Shown one piece after another: positions 21,912 through 33,601 of a stretch of 64,000 bases of DNA. A program made the position numbers and the translations under genes. The notes beneath the pieces are model-generated. The model had not been told where the DNA came from. It made no database searches and saw only the letters and a program-made list of their open reading frames with translations. Each line of letters starts with the position of its first letter. Within the stretch, counting starts at the first letter, position 1. The stretch is from Sindora glabra (Eukaryota > Streptophyta > Magnoliopsida > Fabales > Fabaceae), in the NCBI GenBank assembly GCA_020226215.1, contig CM035233.1, positions 54,831,751-54,895,750 on the forward strand, written 5' to 3'.

Positions 21912-21940
21912 CCACGTGCCGCTGCATATAGGGCACGTGG
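21912..21940. promoter_or_regulatory. Paired G-box inverted repeat
   Basis: Two CACGTG cores (21913-21918 and 21934-21939) within perfect 9 bp inverted arms, ccacgtgcc and ggcacgtgg. From plant biology CACGTG is the binding core of bZIP and bHLH factors. There is no intact gene immediately downstream. Confidence 0.5.
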
Positions 21941-22162
21941 GTTGCACATGCTATCGCCATGGGTTCGTGTCCTCCTTTTGTGGCTTTCTGTGAAGAAGTT
22001 GGTTTATCTATTGCAGCGGTCAAACCATCATTTTTTGTCGCCTTGGACAAATCCGGTTTAACTCTTTCTTCAGTTACCATCTCAACGATAAACCCTCTTA
22101 TTCTCCTTTAGACAGACCAGCATTATTGTTTGCTTCAATTAACGGAGTGTCTTGGAGCTTTT

Positions 22163-22187
22163 AGAGAGAGAGAGAGAGAGAGAGAGG
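22163..22187. repeat. (GA)n tract
   Basis: About 12 GA units followed by an A-rich purine tract. Confidence 0.9.
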
Positions 22188-22349
22188 GAAAAAAAAGAAA
22201 AAAAGAGGGAAAAAAACTACCTCTAGAGTCCATTCCACTAATGTCATCCTGATAGCATTTCTTGTTTTCGCTGAAAATCATTTTGATACTATTGCACGCC
22301 GATGTTTACTCTGACATCATTTTTCTCTTACACCAACAATTGTTCTAAT

Positions 22350-22501
22350 AGGGGCTTGTTATGGTACTTCGGAGAGTTTCAAATTCGGAGTGATGTGGCA
22401 CAATACAAATCATTGGATAATTTTGATAATCTCATCCAATGGTACAAAAAGTACCACATCACCCCGAGTTTGAAAATCTCCAGTGTACTATAGAATTTTC
22501 C
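22350..22501. mobile_element. hAT-type MITE, copy B
   Basis: 152 bp, same family as copy A: internal 'tgatgtggcacaatacaaat' against 'gtaccacatca', and the shared 'aatctcatccaatgg'. Flanks gttctaat and gttttaac match at 6 of 8 bases. Confidence 0.75.
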
Positions 22502-22596
22502 GTTTTAACAATACAGTGCGTCAATGTTTATTCTAGCAACACTTTTTGCACTGATGGTTGTTGTAGCATCACTTTGCATCAATATTTATTCTAGTA

Positions 22597-22758
22597 GGAA
22601 AATTTTAAGGTACCTTTAAAATTTCTAAACCTTGGATGGCATGACACAATATAAATCATTGGATAAGATTACTAAAAATTTTAGTAATCTCATTCAATGG
22701 TATATGTTGTACCACACCACCCAAAATTTAAAATTACTGGAGTATTATAGCAAAGTCC
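22597..22758. mobile_element. hAT-type MITE, copy C
   Basis: 162 bp, same family: 'ctaaaccttggatggcatga' on the left, 'tgtaccacaccaccc' on the right, and the central 'aatctcattcaatgg'. The target duplication is not clear. Confidence 0.72.
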
Positions 22759-23204
22759 AGTAGGGAAATTCTAGCAACACTCCTTTTTTTGCACCAATGG
22801 ACTAGTAATACTTTGTGCCAATATTTATTTTAGCAGTACCTTTTTTTTGGGAAAAGTTTATGCCGGTATCATTTGTTATAATTTATTGCAATAATGTATC
22901 ACATACCTACTTTTTTTCATTTAAATTCACTTGCAAATAGTAATTTACCACAAAGTACAAAAAATTAAATGACACACTTATAATGTGTCTAAAAAAAAAG
23001 TACTAAAACAAAATTTTTGTTCTTGCATATTAAAATTAGAAAATTTTTAATCTTATAAAAATTAAAAATAAAAGACTAAAAATTTATAAAAAATAAAATT
23101 ATAGAATTTTTAATTATAAATAAAATTAATAAAAATTTAATTTTTTAAGACTTAAAATAAATTTTTAGTAAGACAAAAATAAAAATAAATAAAAACTTGA
23201 AGGT

Positions 23205-23840
23205 AACAAGTCATGCTAAAAAAATAAGGTGTTACTATTTCTTGTTCAAATAGTAACATATTATTTTATGACAATTTCATTGTGAATCTTACTTAATTTG
23301 TCTATGTTTCTTTATTTTTTTATTCATATCACTAATTACAGACTGAAAAAACAACATAATATTGTTTCTTATTCAAATAGTAACACATTATTTTCTAATA
23401 GTTTTATTATCAATCATACTTGATTTGCCTGTACTTTTTTATTTTTTAATTGATATTATTGATTCTAGGCCAAATAGCAACAAGTTAGACTAAAAAAATA
23501 AGGTGTTGCTATTTCCTGTTTAAACAGTAACATGTTATTTTATGCTAGTTTCATTGTAAAACTTACTTGATTTGCTTATGTTTCTTTATTTTTTGATTAA
23601 TGTTACTGATTTTAGATCAAATAGCAACAAGTCAAACAAAAAAAAAGGTGTTACTATTTCTTGTTCAAATAGTAACACAATAACACATTTTGTGATAATT
23701 TCATTATCAATCTTACTTAGTTAGATTTGATTTATCAATTTATTTTGCATTTTTATCAATATTACTATTTGAAAATGAAATAGTAACATATATACTATTT
23801 AGCTTGCAAACAATAATATATTATTTTTTGGTGATTCCAT
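23205..23840. repeat. Tandem repeat, about 140 bp unit, with hairpins
   Basis: Four diverged units. Units 1 and 4 contain a perfect 10 bp stem, gttactattt / aaatagtaac, around a 7 nt loop cttgttc (unit 1 at 23231-23257, unit 4 starting at 23650). Units 2 and 3 keep a degraded version. Each unit also carries 'ttcattatcaatcttactt'-type text followed by T-rich sequence. Confidence 0.75.
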
Positions 23841-24462
23841 TTGTTAAGAAAATTATTATGGCACTACTAAACACCAAAAAGATTAGGAAGCAAAAATTTA
23901 ATATGGGATCCAAATAAATTTGAATTGACAAAAATGAGATTATAGTTGAAAAAAATAAAAAAAATAAAAATAATAAGAAAATTCATTAAAAAGGTCTTTT
24001 TTCACTAACCAAAATAGGCAAAATGTCTTTAGCTTTTACAAATATGTAAATCTTGAAAAGTTATATAAAATAAAAAAAATAATCCAAAACGGACAATTGA
24101 ATACAAAATTATAGTCATTCAAAGTTTTAAATTCAATTTATGCATAAAAAAAGTATTTTGGGAATATAAAAGTAATAATTCATAAAACTGGTACTTATTT
24201 GAAATAAAAATCAACACTAGTACCTCTTTAAAAGAAAGTTCAAGAAGCAGCACTGCGATATAATTTACTACTTTTTTTTGTCAATAGTTATTCTTTAGCA
24301 CTTTTGCACCAAAGATTATTTTAGCAACCATTGGGGTTGTTAGTATGTTGTGTTCATTGCAAGTTATTCATGTAGTTTGAAGATTGTTCAAGTTTTTCTT
24401 TATTATGTTTTATTGCATTAAGGAGTTCTAATTTACATTTCAAGTTTAGGCTTAAGGGAAAG

Positions 24463-24531
24463 TGTTAAAATTATGTTATAAAAAATTATTTTTGATTGAT
24501 TATAATTGATTGTAAATTGTGTTATAATTTA
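24463..24531 (+). repeat. 3' LTR, part 1 (split by CACTA)
   Basis: Starts TGTTAAAATTATG right after a polypurine-like tract. It is interrupted at 24531 by the CACTA transposon and resumes at 33602. Confidence 0.6.
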
Positions 24532-24544
24532 CACTATAGCAAAA

Positions 24545-25060
24545 ATACTTTTAGCAACGACATTTGTCGTCGCTAAAAAGTTCTCGGTCGTCGCAAAAGA
24601 AAAAGTCATCGTTAAAAATGTCATCGGCATAGGTCCGTTCCTGAAAAGGTCAATAGCGACGATAACTTGTCGTCGTTAAAAGTCAGGCCTTTTGCGATGA
24701 CTTTGTCATGGCAGAAAACAATTTCAAAATTCAAAAAATTTTGAAATTTGATTTTTAACGGCGACAACTATTGTCACTATAGGTTAGAAGTCGTCGCTGA
24801 AAGTCCAACCTTAAACGACGACAATTGTCGTCGCTGAAAGGCCAACCTTCAGCCACGACTATTGTCGTCGTTGAAGGTCGGGCTTTCAACAACGACAATA
24901 GTCGTCGCTGAAAGTTGGACTTTCAGCGACGACTAAAGGCGAACCTTCAGTGCTAAAGCTCAGGCTTTCAGTGACAACTTTTGTCATCACTGAAAGTCTG
25001 ACCTTCAGTGATAACTTTTAATCTATAGCGACGACAATTATCGCCGCTAAAAGTTTCTTA
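24545..25060. repeat. CACTA left subterminal repeats
   Basis: More than a dozen GTCGTCGCT-type motifs and their complements, spaced irregularly and often joined to 'gaaag' and 'aacctt'. In the En/Spm family such arrays are binding sites for the TNPA-like protein. Confidence 0.85.
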
Positions 25061-25380
25061 ATTTTTTTAAAAAAAATTTAAAAATCAAATTGTCGTATAT
25101 TTCAAATGATATATTCTTTATTTTAATTAACTTGAATCGTTTAATAATTTTTTAAATTTAATTTAATATAAATTATACAATTATAATATATCAGTAGTAT
25201 TATTAATAATGTTTAACAATTTGATCCAACATAAAAAATTAATACTCATAAAGCAATGATAAAAATAATTTTTATATGAATAAACTAATATATATACATC
25301 ATCTATGTAAATGTGCACATATAAAAAATATAAAGATACATAAACAAAATATATTACGGGGAAGTAGGGAGGTGTAAATA

Positions 25381-27184
25381 TCACAGTGGACCATGATCGT
25401 CGTCGTCGTCATCATCATCATCATCATCATCCTGACTACGAGGATGATAAAATAACGGTGACGGCTGAGTGGTAGGTGCCAGCGCAAATCTACTCGGCCC
25501 AGGTAGTGTAGTAGCAGCAAATGGAGGCGGCGGTAGGATGATACCCTACTGTCTAAGGACCGAGCTCATCTCAGTAAGATAATTCCCAAGCTGCTGCTGC
25601 ATCTGCTGTTGCTGCTACATCATCTCCTGCTACTGAGTAATCTGCTGTTGATCAAGCCACTGCTGCTGCTCCTGAATCAATCGCTGGCTTTGCTCAATCT
25701 GCTCCCGACTCTGGTGTAACTGCTTCTGCAACTCACTAACCTGAGACACGGTCTGTGAGCTCGTCCCCGTGCTGGTGGTCACCATCGAACAATAAGTCTG
25801 ACCAGCAAGTACATGCCCAACAACCTTCCTGTACCCTCGACGAGTGCCAAGCACCTCATCGGCGATGGCAGCCTCATCTAATTGTACAGGAGTCGTAGGC
25901 AAGCTAGTGGATGATACACTAGACTGTACATGCTGAGTCATGAGCTCAGTCATCCTCGCCTTAAATTATTAAAAAAAATAATAAGAAATATATCTCAAAA
26001 GATATATTTATAAAATTTTATTTAAAATATGAAATTCAAATAACTTACATGTTGCCCCTGAGGGATCGGATGCACCCACTCCCCCGACCTGTATGTGTGT
26101 CGGTCCCTAAAGTTATCGGGCACCGACTGCAGCTCACCAGTATCTCTGTTTCTCTGTTCAAATTTTGTAACAAAAAAAAGGATGAAGGGCAGCAATGCTA
26201 TTTAACAAGTGGATATATTTAAAAAAGATACAAAAAAATTAAATTACCTTATCAAAGTGATGTGCAACAATAGACTTTGACCCATGCCGGTCATTCACGA
26301 CCTTCTATGCTTTATTATTTATATTTCTTGTAGACAACTCCTGCAAATTAAGAGGAAAAAGTTAAATTTTTATGTTCACAATTTACTAATTATGAAATAC
26401 TAACATAATACCATAAAATATCATACTTGCCCTGTACTCGTCACTATCAAAGAAGTCTACACACCTCTGCCATGTCTGCGGTGAGACAAATTGAGGCACA
26501 CAACATCGAGCTCGATCCAAGTCATACTCCTGGTATCGATCACCTCCATGCTCTAAGAAATACTTCTTCAACCTGTACTTCCAATCTCTGTACAGGTCGG
26601 CAGCAGTTCGTATCAAACCAGAGAGCGCTCTATCCCGATCACCCTCAGAGATGCCCTGGAACTCGAAATAGGACTGCATTAAAAGACATTTAATAAATTT
26701 ATGAGTCACATATTTAGAAATTTCAGTCTCAAAAATATTAATTCAAAAGGAAATGGATACTTACGCAAACCTCCTGCACAACTCTATCTCGGATCTCCTG
26801 AGGTACAGCCTGCCAAGACTTATAATAGGGCGGCACGTGGGCGCGTATCATGCTGCCAATATCACGAGGGAGATGACTAGCATTCTCACCAACCGCATGC
26901 CATGTACCAGTCGTATCAAACTGTACAGGCACCGGTCTGCCTCCGCCCCTGCCTATCTTCTCGTGCAGTTTTAGGGACCTATTCGGTCCCCTCTTTTTAG
27001 CAGGTGCTACTTCATTTAATAAAGAAAAATATTAACAAAATAAACATAATATTTAATCAAGCTTAAGTATGCACAATTAATAACAAATACCTGAGCCCTC
27101 ACACTGAGATGGAATACAGGTGGGTCACTCCGGTGGATCGCCTCCAGCGTCACCTCCGTGGTATCGTACCTCGACATCCGCCAT
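25381..27184 (-). pseudogene. CACTA TNPD-like protein (plant transposase, Ptta/En/Spm)
   Basis: The second gene of the CACTA element, with about six exons readable by splice signals: start ATG at 27184-27182; exon from about 27007 to 26765 (PAKKRGPNRSLKLHEKIGRG onward) ending at gtaagt; exon 26673-26434 with KYRLKKYFLEHG and WQRCVDFFDSDEYR; short exons near 26341-26249 and 26158-26050; last exon about 25962-25381. The last exon holds a Gln-rich coiled coil (LQKQLHQSREQIEQSQRLIQ) and an Asp run just before the stop. Exons 3-5 resemble the plant transposase family PF03004. Stops occur in exon 1 (tga after DPPE), in exon 4, and three in the last exon near 25629, 25615 and 25545. It is probably inactive. 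Confidence 0.75.
25399..25430. repeat. GTC/ATC triplet tract (poly-Asp coding)
   Basis: A run of cgt/cat triplets on the plus strand encoding about 11-12 consecutive Asp residues at the C-terminus of the minus-strand TNPD-like gene. Confidence 0.85.
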
Positions 27185-27301
27185 AACTTAAATAATACAC
27201 ATCATATAAGTAATTAGAAATAACTCAATGTCTAGTTGAACGATGAAATGGTTCAACTTTTTACAATCACATTTATTATTTTAATAATCATGCTTACATA
27301 A

Positions 27302-28125
27302 TTATGAGTTGTAGTTCGAATATGTTATTTTATCCCTAGTCAGAATCAATGTCGGTGAACCTAACAGACTGATGGTCATCGGATTCTCCTTCATTATCAG
27401 ATTGTGTGGGCTCCTCATCCATATAATCATCAATTGTTTCGTCTTCAAGGCTCTCGTCATCATCGATGAAGGTGTCTTCTCCATGAGCACCACGTCGAAC
27501 AAAATCCTATACGTTGGAATGATTGAAGGACTATTTCTTTCATTACCTAGGTGTACTAGATCGAAATCTCCCAAATCAACTGTGAGGTTGAAGCTAGACG
27601 AGTTACTATCCTGCAGAAATAACAGGTCTTGTGCATTATCTCCATCACTGGGTAGATCCCATATATCGCGATGCACCATATTATGGACAACCCTCCAATT
27701 TGGTCCATTAAGGAGATCCTCAGTGTAAAACACTTGTTTTGCTTAAGTAGCAAGTATGTAAGGATCATCCTTGTACCATTGTCCATTGATGGAGATACTT
27801 GTGATATTCTTATCAGTATAAAGTTTCTTCTTTGTAGGATCAGTGTCGTATCACTTGCATTTAAATAAAGTCACATTGTACTTATTTAAATAAGTCAACT
27901 CAATTATTTCTTCCAGTACACCATAAAACATGTTACCATCAATCCTCAGAACAGAAATGCCACTATTTTGCATTTTATGCTTCTCATCCCGAGCTTTGAC
28001 TACAAAGCATACTCCATTTACAATACACGCAGAGTACACCATGTTAGTGAAATTGGGACCGGATGCTAATGATAATAACTCTTCGGTGGCCTCTAGGGAA
28101 CCGTTCCTATGTAAATAGTACATCT
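27302..28125 (-). pseudogene. CACTA TNP2 C-terminal part (DUF4218 end and DUF4216)
   Basis: C-terminal continuation of the TNP2 gene. It includes LHRNGSLEATEELLSLASGP, VYSACIVNGVCFVVKARDEK, FYGVLEEIIELTYLNKYNVT, then after a stop at about 27851 YTDKNITSISINGQWYKDDP, another stop, and VFYTEDLLNGPNWRVVHNM with HRDIWDLP. This order matches the DUF4216 domain found at the C-terminus of plant TNP2-type polyproteins. The final 60 residues are not conserved. There are two premature stops. Confidence 0.75.
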
Positions 28126-28385
28126 ACAAAAGTAGCAATTATTCCAAGAATTAAATTAAAATATCAACAAGAGAAATGAACAATATTTAAGATATCCGTT
28201 CAATGGATTTGGGAATAAAAAAATCCTTACCTTCGAGTAAAACCACGAGGGAAATTTGGCTATAAGTTATCAATATCTTCAGCACCACTTCGTTCGAGTT
28301 CCAATTGATGCTCACTGTAGAACATAACAATCTTAGTCTATTATAATCACAAAAGGGAGAAGAATACAACTGAAGTTTAAGATAC

Positions 28386-30959
28386 TCACTGGAGATATTT
28401 TTCAATTTCAGTACAATTATTCAAGATGTACCAAACTGCAATATCCCAATCCTTTCTATCGAATTGAGAAATAATCTTCTTCCCTATCGGTCGACATTGG
28501 GACCGGAACACCGACAATGTCCTTCTTGTTTGACTGGGTGTTATATCTTGATTTCTATCAGAGCAGTTGAATCTAGTTTCCACTCTTTCCAAATACATGG
28601 ATAAAAATGTTAATGCCTCATCAACAATATATCCTTCTGCAATTGAACCCTCCGGTCGAGCATGATTTCGAACATAATCCTTTAACTTTTTTATATACCT
28701 CTCATATGGGTACATCCACCGAAAATGAACGAGTCCTCCTTCCAATGCTTCGTCTGGCAGATGCATCACCAAGTGAACTATTATGTCAAAAAACACTGGG
28801 GGGTATATCCTCTCAAGCTTGCACAAAATTATGATAATGTCTTGTTTGGCTTGCAGAATATCCTCCCTGTTGAGAGTTCTAGCACATATTTGACTAAATA
28901 AATTGCATAACTCGACAAGTGGATATGATAGTTCCTTTGGTAAAAAAGCCCGGACACTTGGTCCTAATAGTCTTTGCATAATAACATGACAATCATGTGA
29001 TTTCAACCCCTTTAACTTCAGGTCACGATCTGTGACGTTCTTACTAAGACTCCCAGCAAACTCATCTGGAAATTTCACATTCTTCATATACTGGCAAAAT
29101 CGTTTTCGCTCTTCCTAGTTAAGCGTATATCCAGCATGCGGCTTGAAAAGTTGACCCCTCTGCTCATACAGATGCAAGTTAGGCCTTATCTTCATGTCTG
29201 CCAAATCTCGTCTTGCATTGTCTATATCCTTTATTTTGTGCTCAATCTCCAATAATGTACCCAAGATGCTATCACATACATTTTTCTCAACATGCATGAC
29301 ATCAATGTTATGCCTTAAGTTCATTGTTGGCCAATAAGGAAGATTAAAAAATATACTTCTCTTGCTCCAATTAAGTTCGTCGGCACCTCTCTTTCGCTTT
29401 ACACCACCAAATTCAGCATGTTTTCTTGGAAGTCTCTGTGGCACTTTGGCCAACTGTTCCATTATAACATTATTGGTAAGAGGCCGAGGAGGGGTTTTCC
29501 TATTCGACCTTCCATTGAATTCCTTCCTATTTCTCCATGTGTGACTTCTTGGAAGCCAACGACGATGACCAACGTAAGCTATTTTTCCTCTAACTCGAAC
29601 CGACGGAGTATCTGAATTACATGTAGGACATGCTTTGTATCCTTGCCCGCTCCACTCGGATAGACTACTTCAAGCAAGAAAATCATTAATAGTCCAGAGC
29701 AATGCTGCCCGCATATTGAACATCGTATTTGTATTTGCATCTCGAGTTTCAACTCCTCTCTCCCAGAGATCCCTCAACTCTTCTACGACCGGCTGTAAGA
29801 ACACATCGATATCTTTACCTGGCAATTACGGCCTTGGGATTAATAGGGTCAACATGAAAAAAGATTAGTTCATGCATATCCATGGTGGAAAGTTGTGAGT
29901 AGTCATAACCACTGGCCACATGCTATAAGATAGGTTCCTATCACCAAAAGGATTAAACCCATCTGCACTTAAACCCAGCCTGACGTTTCGTGGGTCAGCA
30001 GAGAAATTAGGATACCTCTTATCGAACTCTTGCCAAGCTTTTCCATCCACCGGATGTCGCATTACCCCCTCTTCTTTTGATTTTCCAGTGTGATGCCATA
30101 TCATATTTTTTGCAGTATGTCTTGACCGATACAACGCTGTAATCGAGGAGTTAAAGGAAAATATCGAACCACTTTTTGGGGCACCTTCTTTCCTTTTGTA
30201 ATTTTATTTATCCATCGACTCTCCCCACAAATTGGACAATTATCTTTAGAAGCATGATCTTTCCAAAAAAAGTGCGCAATCATGTTTGCATACATGGATT
30301 GATTCATACCCCAACCCCAACTTGTTGAGCCATTTCCTTGCACCATAATATGATTCAGGCAATTTATTATCGTTTGGAAGTGCCTCTTTTAATAATCGAA
30401 AGAGAGCATCAAATGACTTGTTTGTCCACTTATGCAGAACCTTCAAATGCATAAGTTTCGCCAAGAAGTTCAATGTTGAAAATGCTGTGCAACCTGGAAA
30501 CAACTCTGTTTCTACTTGCTCGAACAGGTTATCACAGTTACTATATTTTGTTCCAATATCTTCGTCAGCCGCGTTCTCATCCCTGTACTCGTCATTATGA
30601 AAATCAACTTCAGTTGCCTCAGGGCCAATGAAATCATGTATAATATCTGCCAGCTCATCTCTATTGTTAGGAGATATTTCACTAGTTCCTCTAGAAGTTG
30701 AAACATCTGCTTCACCATGGTGTACCCAATTTATGTATAATGGATGAAATCCATTATTTATAATATGCGCCTCCAATGTTAGTAATGTTTGGAATATTAA
30801 ATTCACACACTTTTTGCATGGACACCTTACCATACCCCTTTCATCGGCAAAGTTTTTGGCTCTTTGAACAAATCTTACTGTGCCATTCCAATACTCATCC
30901 GACAATCGATTTGGTAAATGTATCCAACTTTTATCGACAAACATTGTATCACTGAACAA
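28386..30959 (-). pseudogene. CACTA TNP2-type transposase
   Basis: Main transposase of the CACTA element. Domains in order from 30959: a transposase-associated N-domain (VDKSWIHLPNRLSDEYWNGT, RCPCKKC); the cysteine region HVCKHDC...CPICGESRW; the TNP2/Transposase_21 core with VPQKVVRYFPLTPRLQR, GVMRHPVDGKAW, VRLGLSADGFNPFGDRNLSY and SMWPVV; YWPTMNLRHNIDVMHVEKNV; then DUF4218 at about 29087-28386 (LKGLKSHDCHVIMQRLLG, FFDIIVHLVMHLP, FRWMYPYERYIKKLKDYVRN). Breaks: a 1 nt slip in a T run near 30262, another slip near 30130, and stops near 29870, 29825, 29680 and 29115. The last visible exon ends at a gtgagt donor near 28392. Very likely inactive. Confidence 0.88.
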
Positions 30960-31019
30960 GAAGGAAATTGCTTTAGGTGAAATAAAGTATGTTGATTAAT
31001 ATTTGACAATCACCTTAAA

Positions 31020-31560
31020 TGCACCGTATCACTCCAATTTTGAAAGGAAGGGTCCTATCCCATTCGAGATATTTCTATAGTTATTATTTTTTTCAATTTA
31101 TCCACGCTCATCGATTGATTCGTGCAAAAATTTCGGCAGCATCTCCCTATGGTTCTCCAAGTGCCTAAACTATCCACTTGTATAGTTTATACTCGGAGAA
31201 CAGTTAGGATGCTAAGATATTTCCACAATATCAAACAAGAGCCCGATAAATTGTTAATAATAACTACATAATAATATCCTAAACTGTCCAACTTTTCAGG
31301 ACAATTCAAGGGTTGATTGATGTTCAGAAAACAATCAACCCTTGAACGGGTCTAAGCTTAACATTTAAATGTAAATGTAGTTCTAATTAAAATTATTGTA
31401 AAAATATATTTACAATAATTAAAATTTTATAATAATTTAAATTAACGATACAACAATTTATAAGTATCGTTATTTAAGTGTCAGTACTCCTATTTACGTA
31501 ACCTACTTTACTATATTGATAAGGTGCACAATTCAACTTCTTTATAAAGATGTCTATACT
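31020..31560. other. CACTA promoter-proximal region, no gene
   Basis: Lies upstream of the TNP2 start on the minus strand, inside the transposon. It contains a short inverted repeat 'tcaagggttgattg' / 'caatcaacccttga' at about 31307-31345. No coding sequence was seen. Confidence 0.4.
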
Positions 31561-31562
31561 AT

Positions 31563-32425
31563 GAATACGGACTTCCTAGTTGTAAATTTAAGTAAGTTTA
31601 GTTTTATAAGGTGTATATTATTTATAAGATGCACAATATCAGCTTCTTTATTTAAGTAAATGTAGTTTTATCCAAGAGGGGTGTGATTTTCATGTGAACT
31701 TCCTAGTGTTTTGAAATTTTCTATTTCTATGAGATGTAAATATCGTAATTTGGATTGTTAGGGTTTTATTTTTATGTAATCTCTAGTTTAATTGAATTTT
31801 TCTTAGTATGTGGTGTAAATAATAGAATTTGAATTGTTAAGTTTCAATCTCAATTAAAAAATAGGGGATATTACTGTAATCTCTAACTGAACCTAAGATA
31901 GATTTATATATTTATTATAATTATCTATCTTACATTATTTCATTAAATCTAATAAGTTTAAAGTTTCCTAAATTGCATCACAAATTTTAGATTTTGTGAA
32001 TGGACTTCCTAATTGTAAGTTTAGTTTTGTAAGGTGCATGTTATTTATAAGATGCACAATTCAGCTTTTTTATTTAAGTAAATATGGTTTTATCCAAGAG
32101 GGGTATGATTTTTATGTGAACTTCCTAGTGTTCTGAAATTTTTTATTTCTATGAGATGTAAATATCTTAATTTGGATTGTTAGGGTTTTATTTTTATGTA
32201 ATCTCTAGTTTAATTGAATTTTTCTTAGTATGTAGTGTAAATAATAGAATTTGAATTGTTAAGTTTCAATCTCAATTAAAAAATAGGGGATATTACTGTA
32301 ATTTCTTACTTTCTAAGATAAATTTATATATTTATTCTAATTATCTATCTTACATTATTTCATTGAATCTAATAAGTTTGAAGTTTTCTAAATTGCATGA
32401 CAAATTTTAGATTTTGTAAATAAAA
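31563..32425. repeat. Tandem duplication of about 430 bp inside CACTA
   Basis: Two consecutive copies about 420-433 bp apart (for example ggacttccta at 31569 and 32002, caaattttagattttgt at 31981 and 32401). They share nearly all of 'ttatttaagtaaat..ggttttatccaagagggg' and what follows. They are highly similar, so the duplication is young relative to the element. Confidence 0.9.
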
Positions 32426-32934
32426 TATGATAACTATTTTATCTTACATTAGTCTAAATGAGTAATCTACACATATATTGTATACTTCAAAATTATAAAT
32501 TTCTGATGCATAATAATAATCAAATTTATATTTATAAAATTAATGCTAAGTTAAATTTACATAAATAAATGTAAAATTTACAACATACAAAATTAAATAA
32601 TACAACATTTCGTATTAAATTAAACATATTATCAATTCTATTAATTCAAATTAAACATACTGTTAATTCTATTAATTCATTGCAAACTATTTGATTAAAT
32701 TAAATATATTAGTACACAAAAAAATTATAATTGCAAACTAAGCCAAGTGCTAATAATAACTAACAAATTAAAAGATACAACATACAAAATTAATACATAT
32801 TAACATATATAAAAAAAATAAATATACTAAAATTAGAAAAAACTAAAATAGAGAGAAAGTTCAGAAACTTACCTCAGGTCCAGAAACTTCAAACGCGCAA
32901 ATGAGGGGGGAGGACGCGGGAATGAATAAATAGC

Positions 32935-33590
32935 CCCTAACTTTCAGCGACAACACAAAAAATTCAGTCGTCGTTGAAGCTTTCAGCGACAACTAATTTT
33001 TTTTTCAGCGATGACATTGTCGTTGCTGAAAGTCCAGCCTTCACCGACGACAATGTCGTCGCTAAAGCATTGCATCGGAATTCGTACAGAGCTTTTAGCG
33101 ACGACACTGTTATTGCTGAAAATGGAGGACTTTCAGTGACGACATTGTTGTCACTGATGGTTCAACCTTCAGCGATGACAGAGTCGTCGCTGAAAATTTG
33201 CCACTTTCAGCGACGACAGTGTCGTCGCCAAAGGGCAAATTTTTTTGCCGTAAAATTTTAGGGCTTCAGCGACGATTGTGTCGTCGCTGATGGTCCACCC
33301 TTCAACGACGACAGTGTCGTCGCTAAAAGCTTTGCATTTTCAGCGATGACATTTGTCATCGCTGAAAGCCAAATTCTTCCCATCGAAAGTCGAACTGTGG
33401 CGCCAAAATTTTTTAGGCTTTTAGCGACGACAAAAGTCGTCGCTAAAAGCCTAAATCTTCCCGCCCACATTTCCGTTTCCCTCTAAAAAGTTTTGTCTTT
33501 TTTACCGACGACTTTGTCGTCAGAAATACCTTTAGTGACGACCTAAAATTTTGTCGCCGCTAAAAGTGTCGTCGTTATTGCTGCTTTTTG
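32935..33590. repeat. CACTA right subterminal repeats
   Basis: A dense array of GTCGTCGCT / AGCGACGAC motifs. It creates fortuitous open frames on both strands (about 32974-33261 and 33258-33470) that are not genes. Confidence 0.9.
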
Positions 33591-33601
33591 TTGTAGTGTT
33601 A

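Larger units (their letters stand above)
21523..24462 (+). mobile_element. Non-coding interior of the LTR element
   Basis: 2.9 kb between the two related LTRs, with no gag-pol coding. A purine tract 'ttaagggaaag' directly before 24463 resembles a polypurine tract. Contents in order: an ATT microsatellite, a G-box inverted repeat, a GA tract, degenerate repeats of 'tttattctagcaacactttttgc' type (about 22285-22850 and again near 24290), two MITE copies and a tandem hairpin repeat. It may be a LARD/TRIM-like non-autonomous element. Flanking 5 bp repeats (atgat and ttatt) do not match, so its unity is an inference. Confidence 0.45.
24532..33598 (-). mobile_element. CACTA (En/Spm) transposon, 9.07 kb
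   Basis: The left end is CACTATAGCAAAAATACTTT. The right end, reverse-complemented, is CACTACAACAAAAAGCAGCA. A perfect 3 bp target duplication TTA lies at 24529-24531 and 33599-33601. Both subterminal regions are packed with GTCGTCGCT / AGCGACGAC repeats in both orientations, as is typical of this superfamily. Two genes run on the minus strand: TNP2-type transposase with accessory domains (27.3-31.0 kb) and a TNPD-like protein (25.4-27.2 kb). Both are broken by a few stops and frameshifts, so the copy is recent in structure but probably non-autonomous. It is inserted in the 3' LTR of another element. Confidence 0.95.

Noticed and set aside
32974..33470. Two open reading frames on opposite strands
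   Set aside because: They lie entirely in the GTCGTCGCT subterminal repeats of the CACTA element and have repeat-driven, low-information protein text.
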